NCBI RefSeq assembly: GCF_030269925.1
Contig: NC_085109.1
Location: 7,130,001 to 7,194,000, forward strand
DNA from: Bombyx mori
Taxonomy: Eukaryota; Arthropoda; Insecta; Lepidoptera; Bombycidae
DNA: 64,000 nt
Reading direction: 5' to 3'
In this document: one piece after another, positions 24,901-33,414 of the stretch
How the letters are laid out: the number at the start of each line of letters is the position of its first letter
Numbering within the stretch: position 1 is the stretch's first letter
The notes under the pieces: model-generated
Told to the model about the DNA's origin: nothing
Databases searched by the model: none
Seen by the model: the letters and a program-made list of their open reading frames with translations, nothing else
Translations under genes and position numbers: made by a program

Positions 24901-27900
24901 TATGTTTCGAAGCCACATGCTCATGCTAGGCTCCGAAGGTGTCCAGTCAGCAGCTACTCTGAGGAGGAGGTTTTCCTCACTTCACTGACTCTGCGACCGC
25001 TGCGCATTATTTAAACTAGCAAGGACATTAGATAATATCGACGCTTGAAAGGCAAACGTGACTAAGCGACAATGCGTGAACTTTACAGTAGACTAATTTA
25101 AAGTTGAAATACCTGAAAACAAAATTTATTTTAACGAATCTAGCTGTAGTAGAATCTAGCTAATAGCTGTAGGATTGAAATAATTTTAATAGACCTAGAA
25201 ATATATTTTTTTTGCGCATCGAATATGGTTATTGCCTATTATTTATGTACAAAGCAGTTATTGTCGCTTAGTCACGTTTGCCTTTCAAGCGTCGATATGG
25301 TCTAATGGGCTTATATTCCCACACTTCTAGTTATCGCTAATAATATTATAGAAAACAAAAAAGAGTTTAAATGAGTCTGTTATCAGGATATTGACAAATA
25401 AAGGCCGAAGTGTATCCAAGAGCAAAGCAATATTACTTCATAATTTAAAGTACAAGATGATTATTCGTACATACTACTCAAGGTGGGGGCGTTATGTGAC
25501 TGTGTTTACTGAGCCGCACAACATAACATAATACACAGTAGGAGGTTCGTCTTTTTTTTATTGCTTAGATGGGTGGACGAGCTCACAGCCCACCTGCTGT
25601 TAAGTGATTACTGGAGCCCATAGACATCTATAACTTAAATACGCCACCCACCTTGAGATATAAGTTCTAATCAAGTATAGTTACAACAGCTGCCCCACCC
25701 TTCAAACCGAAACGCATTACTGCTTCACGGCAGAAATAGGAAGGCAGGGTGGTGGTACCTATCCGTGCGGACTCACAAGAGGTCCTACCACCAGTTTATT
25801 CAAATACTACAAAAAAAAAAACGGTATACTTAAAAAGATAAATCAGTAAGACCAGTTTATAATAACCAAGCTTCAGCCAACTTCCGTACTTTGGGCCCAG
25901 GAATACGACAACGACTTCCCATAAAACCCGAATTTTCTTTATCGGCACGCCGCAACCTGTCAAAGGTTTCTCACGGCTGTTAAAAAAAAAAATCGATTTC
26001 CGCACACTAATATCGTACAGTCATTGTTGTCGTTTGAAATATTGGAAGTTCGGTTCACGAATCGTCAAATGGCGGCTTGCGTTTTAAATCGTTTCCAGAA
26101 ATGACCGCCAAAGCCGGCCGCTGTCGCCTGCAGTGCACTCGATAGTGCTGAAAACATCAACAATCAACGTTACATGTTTTGGTTGTAGTGTCATTGTTGT
26201 ATTATTCTGGTCGCCTATTTTGTCAGCATGTTAATTGTGTATAGAATTTTGTCAATACCTGTCGGGATTTCCCTTGTGCCGCTTCGATGCCTTTTAGTGA
26301 CTTATGCTGAGCTGTTCTACACGTTTCTATATATCTTTATATCTAGTTTATATATCTTTCATCGAACATAACAATATAGATGACATTTTATGTTATAGAA
26401 ATACTGGGTATCATGCACACTAAATAGCAAACTAAAATAATATTTGCAGTACTTCGTAAAACGTATTTCTTATTACCGACTACGGACAAGTCAGACATAT
26501 GACATATTTTAAATAAAAAAATAATGAACAAAGTACCGTACGTAGTAAACAGACATAAAAAGTAAATACAAATCATTTCAAAAACACATATTAAAACATA
26601 AATATTAGTAGGTCACTAAATCTTAATATTAGTCATGGATTGACAATTTTATGATCATTTTAACTCATTACAAGTACCCATCTCGCTGCAAAATCACAAG
26701 TCATCAAAAATTACGAGTAGAGCAATTTGCATTCACGGTGGCATAAAACTAAAATCAAATCATTAGATATAATATCTCACATTTTATCTTATGTTGTAGC
26801 TTACGTCAACATTTTAATCAACTGTGAAATTTAAAGGAGCATGCAATTGCTAACATAAAGTTCGTAGACTGAACATACGTAATACATACGTATTACCGAT
26901 TTTTTATTATTGCATTCGTCGCACTGGTCGATGTCGCGATCCGAATATATCCGAAGAGATGCGGAAATTCTGGACTGCGAATTCTAGAATTACGCCAATC
27001 CGAATACAGTTTCTACCCCGGTGTTATTCTCAACGAATTGGCAGTGCTCCTTGCAATGGCCCCTGATGTCCTGATAATGACGACACTAGTCCCTAACATC
27101 CGGAGATCCATTGGCTAATTTGCCATCAGTAACAATAAAATTAAATAAGACCAAAGTATTCCAAGTGCTTGTTAAAAAAAATTTGACTCCACGTACATAC
27201 AATACGCAAGGACTTCGTAAAAAAATATCAAAAACTTCAACATAGAAGAGAGAGCTTGGTTATCTAACACTACACTAAAGACGAAATCCTAACATACTCT
27301 CTGTGCGTAAAGAAATGTAAACCTAAAAGTTTATTGTGAACAAGTTATGAGACTCTAGTTACTGAGATCTTGAAATTAATAATTACGTAGGTAAAGTACC
27401 GAATTAAAAACGATCGATTATAAGTGGAAAGGGGCAAAAGAATTAATAAGAAGGTAGATAAAGACCGTGCACTTTCAAAACACACCCTATTTACAATAGG
27501 AATTAGCGGGAGAAGAAGATTGGTAAAATAAGGTGAAAACAGATAATAGGAATCAATAGCTCGATAGTAAAATGAGATGAAGACGGATAATGGGAATCAA
27601 TAGCTCGAGAAAGCAACTATTAAAGTATTCTCATGTAGCTTCCTTTCGACTAAAATTATACATACAAGAAAGAAATCATCAAAATGAATGTACGTCCAGT
27701 GTAACTAAACACTATTGTCTGACAGCTGAGATAGTGCTATTGGTTTATTTTTCATGATACGTATTATAGTTAGTAAAGTTAATAAATAACGGCATCGTTC
27801 TTTCCGTCACGAACGCATTCTTATAGTGAGCGGATACTAGCAATATAACCACAATATAACACACCAAGCTTTTATTTCAACATTGAATTTAGTGGAAGAC

Positions 27901-30900
27901 AATTTAGTCTCATCGCATTAGCCGGTGAAGCCTTCCCAGAGAGGGGAGAAGATTTTTTGTTGAGACTTTATTGACACTAAATAGATACCTGATAAATATA
28001 CACAAATTGAATATTGATTTGACTCATTTCTAAATCAATATTAGAATTTACAGATGTTTGGTACATGGTGTTTTACAGTCTGAAATTTAAAACATATTTT
28101 TTTAATATTAGCTAATAGTAAAACTTCTGTTTAAAATAATATTTTGACGCCTAAAACGTTTTTTTCACGTAATTTATCATGTCCATTTAACAACATTACA
28201 ATTCTAAAACATTCATAACATACGCACAAATTTTAATTGAAAAAGATTATTTTTGACTAAATTAAGTTTTTTTTTAAACCTTTTATTATTGCTCTTTTGC
28301 TGGAAACAAAATCTTAATCAGAAATCAAGAGACCTTAAAAATACCTTGAGCCAAATATAAAACATGGAAACGCAATCAAATAGGCAACTATATATAGCAA
28401 TTTTATTCCAACAATTCGAATATGCGACAATATGCACAATATTGTACTATGTAAGAATAAATCTATAATTATTTTTATTATTTATGCATATTCCTACAAC
28501 GAACTACATACATAACAGTTAAAAGTTAAGACTCATTAACAGAAAAGAATTTCAAAACAAGACAACAAGCGGCCACCATAGTCACCGATGAAAGCTATTG
28601 CCCATCTTGATTTAGGGAGTCGGCAAGATTGATTCGCGGCAGAAATAAGTGGAACTGATGATGGTAAAAAAGATAAAAAATCATACAGTCTCGCTACTAG
28701 GCGAATTAAAAAAAATCCTGATACAAAATGTGAGCAAAAAGTTCTTACGATAAAAATATTTTCTTTCGTAATAATATTAATATGTACGTATCGCAGTTTC
28801 GCTTCACAACCTTCATCCGCAAATAGCTTTATTGATTCTAGGGAAACGTGAAGCAGTGTATTTAGTTTCAATTCAACGAGTATTCGACGATGCATCTCAC
28901 AGCCTTCTAGAGATATGATTAATTTACTATTGCTAACATTTGCTCTGTTAATTATTACCCGTATTATAATTACTTGGAAATTTTATATTTCACTTTTATA
29001 TTTACACTACAGAAGGTTATAAATTTTATAATCATAATTTTTTTTTGCTTAGATGGGTGGACTAGCTCACAGACCACCTGCTTGTTAAGTGGTTACTGGA
29101 GCCAATAGACATCCAGACCGTAAATGCGCCACCCACCTTGAGATATAAATTCTAAGGTCTCAGTATAGTTACAACGGCTGCCCCACCCTTCAAACCGAAA
29201 CGCATTACTGCTTCACGGCAGAAATAGGCAGGCAGGGCGGTGGTGCCTACCCGTGCGGACTCACAAGACGTCCTACCACCAGTAAAAAGATTCCAGTAAA
29301 AGATCACATTAATGATGTATATTATAAAACGGACATAAATTCTAATTCCGTTATCTAATGGAGTTCAAGCATTGTTTTAACCTCTCAAAATTTAAACTTC
29401 CAACGTTTCTGGGAACGGCATTTTCAAATAGATTGAATTTAAGAATATCAATGGTTTTACGAAAATTTCAACGCTCATTAGACAAGCAAACACACCATTG
29501 CCATATTGATACTCGTATATCAATTAGCAAACTGAAACCACACGTCGAGAATGAAGGCAGCGACGCCCACAGAACTCGGCGAGCGTGCTAATCCGTCCAT
29601 ATGTTACAATGGAAACAACCCGCTGAAACAAAGGCCGACCCGACCGTTTTAATGAAGCCAGATTATGAAGGTGTTAAGCCGCCGCCGCCACTCTTTCAAC
29701 TTCCAAATTATGACTTTTGTGCGGTGCCGGCGGTCTTCACGGGGTCACATTTCGGCAATCGCCAAAGTTTCTCTCGCTCTCTCCCGCGTACCAAACACGC
29801 CTAAACCTCTCACCTTTCTTCAATACATAAAACCCTCATAGTTCTACTTTACTGCTCGACGACAATGAAGTACAAAATGAACTTTACGACGTAGCAATAA
29901 AGTTTTGAATCACCGTTGCGCTTTATGTTTTCGATTTGTATTTAGCCTCATACGTTACGATCAAGACTGGGGAACAAAAAAAACTAAATAAATCTGTCTC
30001 TCGAGGCGGTCGGAGAATTTGAGCAATGTAAATCATTTTATTACAACGAGTTCTTTTTTATTCTTTGTCGTACGAAACTTTCGCGGTTGGATATGTTGCT
30101 TTGTGGTTTGTATTATGATTCTGTTTGCTTCTTAGTACATTTTATGTATAGGTATTTCCGTCTTCTGTATTCCATTATGAATAGAAATTAAATAAAAATA
30201 TAAGGAAATATGAAAGAGATATTACTCTTTCTTTCAAATTACAATATCCATTGCAGTGCAAAAAATGCACTAGCTGTTAATAAATAGCTCTTTGAACTAT
30301 GTATAACTGAATATAAAGTAAGCCAATCACGTTAAATTCAAACCTCGATTTCTAAACAAAGTAATATGGCATTAAAATCGCGCATTCGTTTTACATGTCA
30401 TAAATCCAGCTCGCGACACCAAAATATTGAATGGTGCCAAAATGTCAACCGAACAGCAAAGGTGCCGACAAAAGTACCGCCTCGCTGGGTGTTCCTTATT
30501 CGAGACCACGCTGAGCCCTTATTTTTTCGTCTCATTCAATTTTGACTTCTTTCAAGGGACTATTAATATAAGTCGATTTTTTTAAATCAGTTTTGAGGCT
30601 AAAGCCGTGTATTGTTGAGCTCGTTTTTTAATCTGTTTCCGTAGGATTCCGCTACCGATTTATAAATGAGGTCGGTCGACCCGCGAGCCCGACGACTCTT
30701 GATTTAAGCGAATTAAAATATGACATGGGTTTAAAAACCATAGCAAAAAAGACAGTTTAAAAAAAGAGACATAGACAAATTGCTTTGGTCTTCTAAATAA
30801 AATACATTTGTAATACATTTTTATTATTAAGTACAATTCATTGCGCAAACCATCTAATAATTTTGGCCGCGAAGCGATCATAATATGTTCTGATTTGGAA

Positions 30901-32854
30901 AATGAAAACAATACAATAGAATTCGATTATCTCAAGATGATGATAGTTCGTATACAGATTGTGATGTATGTCGACTCTGTCATCCGCTTAAAATCATATG
31001 GACGGAAAAGTAGAGTACCTAACTACAGCAGAATATTTTTAGATTTTATGGAAACAAATTTTAATTATTTGATCCGCAGGCCGCGGATCTGACTCTTCAG
31101 ATATCGACTCCGAACCAGGATTGACGCTGAAAAGGAAGCAACGTAGATCTCGAACAACATTCACAGGCGAGCAACTTGATGCATTAGAGAGGGCGTTTCA
31201 CAGAACACAATACCCAGATGTCTACACTAGAGAGGAATTGGCACTTCAGACAGGACTTACTGAAGCAAGAATACAGGTAAAGGTTTAGTTTTAATTTAGT
31301 TAATATACTATTTGTTGGTTATTTTTGGTCGTTGTTCAGATTGTCTTGAATATTTGTACAGTAGCTATTGTCACTTCAGACAAGGTTTCTGGATTGGTAC
31401 CATTAACGTACGATGCTATAAACGACATGGAAATATTTAAGTATTCAGTCATGTTTACAGCAAAGCTTTGCGGGACTTTATTGGTCACATTTTTTATTAT
31501 AATTACAAGGCAAACTATATTTATGCTTCAATTTAGACAGCTAAATAGTTTCAACGCTCACTTGGTGCTAAATGATTATCAAAGCCTCACAACGTGAATC
31601 TTGAGAAATAAGGTCGAAATCTCAATTGAAATATATAACCCACCCCTCAAACTGGAACGCATACATGCTTCGTGATATAAATAGGTAAGATGCGCCACCT
31701 GCTAGTCCGAACTTAAAGTTACTTGGAAGTGAAAATGTGATGTGAAGTGGTTACCGGAGCTCATAGACACAAAATCGTCGCTATAACGCATCAGCCCGAG
31801 ACATAAGTAAATACCCTTCAAAACAGAACGCTTTGCGGCCGAAGTAAGTATTGACGGAGCTACCATCATTATTTAAGATAACAAGTAGGTAGTTTTTAAT
31901 TAGGAAGTCGGGTAAGTGTTTGATACTATGCGTGAATACCATCAAAAATTTAAACATATAAGTAAAAGTGATTTAATAATCATGACTGAATCAGTAATTC
32001 TAATACTTTTTACGACATATAAAAAAAGATAATGTATTAATTAAGATAATAAATTGATTGAAAATGATTTTATAAACTAGTTAGTTAACTTTGATTTTAT
32101 AACACTGCTTTTGAAACAGGTCTGGTTTTCAAATCGAAGAGCGCGCTTAAGAAAACACACAGGATCAAACACCAGCCCCGGCATCACAGGCTATGCGCCA
32201 TTACCCATGCCCCAAATACCATGCCCTTATCCTGCTGGAGAAATATCGTCTCTTGCGCAACACCATCCTCAACATCCCGATGCTTGGCATCACCAAAAAT
32301 ACGCCAATTACAACCAGCTTATGGCACAATCACAGCACTTGAACCAAGCTTTCCAAAATGCTGCCTTCCCAAGTACTTCAGGATCCTCGTTCAGTCACTT
32401 GGTAAGCAGTACTAATGGGCCACCTCACAACCAAATACTAGACACCGGTATACCAAGAAATGAATATCCAAGATATCCCACTAATGAAATCTATGCCAAA
32501 CCTATGAATTATCTGCCCAAAGAAACTGAAGGTGAAAACAAAATCACAGAAGAAATTGTTGAAGCACGAGAAGATCCTTATGTTAAACCAGTCGAGCACG
32601 AATTTGATAAGCCTCTACCTACAAACGAAACTGAGTACTCTAAAGTTCCTACAGATTATTCCAAAGTTCCTATAGATACTACAACCACACAAAATTGGAG
32701 TCCATCACATAATTCACTGAACATGAGTCTTGCTGGTATATCCACTGAATACAAATACATGAATGATCCTTACACATTCCCTAACGTCGGAGAATCTCTT
32801 AATCCTCATAGTTATTCTAATCCCCCAAACATGGCAAACAAATACTGGATATGA
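18820..32854 (+). CDS. gsb-n: gooseberry-neuro-like Pax3/7 transcription factor (5' exon missing)
   Basis: Nuclear DNA-binding regulator with a paired domain, an octapeptide and a paired-class homeodomain. Five exons join in frame to 451 codons: 18820-18992, 24366-24506, 24721-24829, 31080-31276 and 32120-32854. The paired domain starts [19 protein letters not shown] and finishes in the third exon (SSISRLLRG). The octapeptide is YSIDGILGG. The homeodomain has Ser50 ([12 protein letters not shown]), as in Paired/Gooseberry proteins. Gooseberry-neuro is preferred over gooseberry because of '[11 protein letters not shown]', '[13 protein letters not shown]', '[19 protein letters not shown]' and a C-terminus with repeated 'SKVP', 'NWS' and 'KYW'. 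The Drosophila protein, from memory, is about 450 residues. The first exon (initiator Met plus ~18 residues) was not found. In insects this family acts in segment polarity and nervous-system patterning. Confidence 0.93.
20081..20325 (+). repeat. Bm1 SINE, 5'-truncated (intronic)
   Basis: Full body from 'ttactggtggtaggacctct' to 'cccatctaag' and a poly-A run. Few differences from the other copies. Confidence 0.95.
20688..22565 (-). CDS. LINE reverse transcriptase ORF (partial, retrotransposon)
   Basis: This 625-codon frame encodes the reverse transcriptase half of a non-LTR retrotransposon ORF2. Motifs in order: '[14 protein letters not shown]' (about 135), '[18 protein letters not shown]' (about 190), '[12 protein letters not shown]' (about 225), the catalytic '[13 protein letters not shown]' (about 264), '[14 protein letters not shown]' (about 315), the catalytic 'FADDTTVYY' (about 349) and 'VKYLGVTLD' (about 430). 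The C-terminus is Arg-rich. The N-terminal endonuclease is missing. The sequence continues upstream in another frame ('[18 protein letters not shown]', '[20 protein letters not shown]'), separated by what looks like one extra base at about 22591. The Met at 22565 is therefore not a natural start. Jockey-clade, BMC1-like assignment is from memory. Confidence 0.93.
   Translation of the reverse strand: MRALQRDVKSRIAEVRDARWSDFLEVLAPSQRSYYRLARTLKSDTVVTMPPLVGPSGRLAAFDDDEKAELLADTLQTQCTPRTQSVDPVHVELVDSEVERRASLPPSDALPPVTPMEVKDLIKDLRPRKAPGSDGISNRVIKLLPVQLIVMLASIFNAAMANCIFPAVWKEADVIGIHKPGKPKNHPTSYRPISLLMSLGKLYERLLYNRLRDFVSSKGILIDEQFGFRTNHSCVQQVHRLTEHILVGLNRPKPLYTGALFFDVAKAFDKVWHNGLIFKLFNMGVPDSLVLIIRDFLSNRSFRYRVEGTRSSPRPLTAGVPQGSVLSPLLFSLFVNDIPRSPPTHLALFADDTTVYYSSRNKSLIAKKLQSAALALGQWFRKWRIDINPAKSTAVLFQRGSFTRISSRIRRRNLTPPITLFSQSIPWVRKVKYLGVTLDASMTFRPHIKSVRDRAAFILGRLYPMICKRSKMSLRNKVTLYKTCIRPVMTYASVVFAHAARTHIDTLQSLQSRFCRLAVGAPWFVRNVDLHDDLGLESIQKYMKSASERYFDKAMRHDNRLIVAAADYSPNPDHAGASHRRRPRHVLTDPSDPITFALDAFSSKSRLRDLGNRTRRTRQRVRRAT
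22566..22775 (-). pseudogene. frameshifted upstream part of the LINE ORF2
   Basis: The minus strand reads '[18 protein letters not shown]', then '[19 protein letters not shown]', then 'ASIRAYDR' and a stop. It is in a different frame from the main ORF. The break coincides with one apparent inserted base at 22591. Confidence 0.8.
22867..22944. repeat. 14-bp perfect inverted repeat in a gsb-n intron
   Basis: The arms are aaacaatcgccatt at 22867-22880 and aatggcgattgttt at 22931-22944, about 50 bp apart. Each arm contains an ACAAT core like those bound by Sox/HMG proteins. Function unknown. Confidence 0.6.
23911..24155 (+). repeat. Bm1 SINE, 5'-truncated (intronic)
   Basis: Body from 'actggtagtagaacctcttg' to 'cccatctaagcaaaa', about 210 bp before the second paired exon. 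Confidence 0.95.
24366..24506 (+). CDS. gsb-n: gsb-n exon: linker and RED subdomain of paired domain
   Basis: 47 codons, phase 0 at both ends, between 'ttcag' and 'aag|gtaaat'. It reads [20 protein letters not shown] to [11 protein letters not shown]. '[15 protein letters not shown]' is invariant in this Pax group. Confidence 0.95.
24721..24829 (+). CDS. gsb-n: gsb-n exon: end of paired domain and octapeptide
   Basis: It follows a 214-bp intron ending 'actgtttcag'. It reads [18 protein letters not shown] and then the octapeptide-like YSIDGILG, which in Pax proteins recruits Groucho-type co-repressors. It ends one base into a Gly codon at 'ggag|gttaga'; this donor is weak but phase-consistent. 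Confidence 0.93.
25026..25307. mobile_element. MITE with 48-bp terminal inverted repeats
   Basis: 25026-25073 and 25260-25307 are inverted copies of one another with only two mismatches. The central 37 bp or so are identical (for example 'cgcttgaaaggcaaacgtga'). The 186-bp middle is AT-rich and non-coding. The structure is that of a non-autonomous DNA transposon. The superfamily and target-site duplication could not be settled by eye. It lies in the gsb-n intron after the octapeptide exon. Confidence 0.85.
25552..25795 (-). repeat. Bm1 SINE, 5'-truncated (intronic)
   Basis: Poly-T, 'attgcttagatgggtggacg' and body to 'aggtcctaccaccagt'. Confidence 0.95.
25796..29037 (+). other. gsb-n intron sequence, no gene seen
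   Basis: Mostly AT-rich single-copy-looking sequence, with one more GC-rich patch at about 26040-26160. It lies within the 6.2-kb intron between the octapeptide and homeobox exons. Any enhancers cannot be called from sequence alone. Confidence 0.5.
29038..29284 (-). repeat. Bm1 SINE, 5'-truncated (intronic)
   Basis: 'ttttttgcttagatgggtgg' to 'cgtcctaccaccagta', reverse orientation. Confidence 0.95.
29285..31079 (+). other. gsb-n intron sequence before the homeobox exon
   Basis: No repeat recognised. Two less AT-rich patches (about 29540-29800 and 30400-30510) stand out. The short frames there have no recognisable motif. Confidence 0.45.
31080..31276 (+). CDS. gsb-n: gsb-n exon: homeodomain residues 1-46
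   Basis: The acceptor is 'ttgatccgcag', completing the split Gly codon. After an acidic linker ([10 protein letters not shown]) the homeodomain begins at about 31139 ([20 protein letters not shown]). The exon stops after 'LTEARIQ', the classic phase-0 intron site at homeodomain position 46/47 in paired-class genes. The donor is 'cag|gtaaag'. Confidence 0.96.
31540..31870 (-). repeat. two highly degraded Bm1-like remnants in a gsb-n intron
   Basis: Two successive weak matches to reverse Bm1 are present: 'acccacccctcaaactggaa' with 'cgtgatataaatagg', and 'aagtggttaccggagctcat' with 'acccttcaaaacagaacgc'. Both are much older than the other copies. Confidence 0.4.
32120..32854 (+). CDS. gsb-n: gsb-n terminal exon: homeodomain helix 3 and C-terminal region
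   Basis: The acceptor is 'cttttgaaacag'. [14 protein letters not shown] completes the homeodomain recognition helix, with Ser at position 50. The rest (about 230 residues) is low-complexity, rich in Pro, Asn, Tyr and His, with '[15 protein letters not shown]', 'QNWSPS' and a final 'NKYWI'. It stops at TGA 32852-32854. Confidence 0.95.
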   Translation, partial: VWFSNRRARLRKHTGSNTSPGITGYAPLPMPQIPCPYPAGEISSLAQHHPQHPDAWHHQKYANYNQLMAQSQHLNQAFQNAAFPSTSGSSFSHLVSSTNGPPHNQILDTGIPRNEYPRYPTNEIYAKPMNYLPKETEGENKITEEIVEAREDPYVKPVEHEFDKPLPTNETEYSKVPTDYSKVPIDTTTTQNWSPSHNSLNMSLAGISTEYKYMNDPYTFPNVGESLNPHSYSNPPNMANKYWI

Positions 32855-32876
32855 TAATAATTAAAATATTATAGTT

Positions 32877-32882
32877 AATAAA
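32877..32882 (+). terminator. candidate polyadenylation signal of gsb-n
   Basis: AATAAA lies 22 bases after the stop codon. A second AATAAA is at 33281-33286. The one in use cannot be told from sequence. Confidence 0.4.
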
Positions 32883-33408
32883 GTGTAGAGGATATTTTAA
32901 TTTAATTTATATTAAAATAAGATGAACATTATTTAGAATTATAAGACAAAATTATTTACCTCTATTTCGCATTCCATAATACCTACATTAATACCAAATA
33001 TGTAGTACTTTTAAGAAAGTCATTAGATAATGTTAACTTACTATTTTTACATACCAATCAACAGACTATTGTAAACTTTATAGTTGCATAAATATATACA
33101 TGCATCAACATTTGTTAATATGTACATATTTAAAATATTTAAAAATTAAGGGTAACTCATTTTAAACGAATTACTATTTATATAATTTTTTTAAACGCAT
33201 CACAAAACTTCTTCACTTAAAATTTAAAATCAATGTTGATTTTATCCTCAAATTGTAACCTTTACACCAGGATGAAATTAAATAAAACAAATTAAATATG
33301 CTGCTTCTTATATTAAAAATAATATTCATTAGTAGATTTTACTTCTTTTACAAAATTATAAAACGATTAAATAATATATTGATCTTAAACTTTTGCATTT
33401 TCATAGTT

Positions 33409-33414
33409 TTTATT
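33409..33414 (-). terminator. AATAAA overlapping the stop codon of the repetitive secreted-protein gene
   Basis: On the minus strand the last codons read CAA TAA AAA, so the AATAAA hexamer contains the TAA stop (33410-33412). No clear alternative AATAAA was noticed in the next ~300 bases. Confidence 0.4.
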
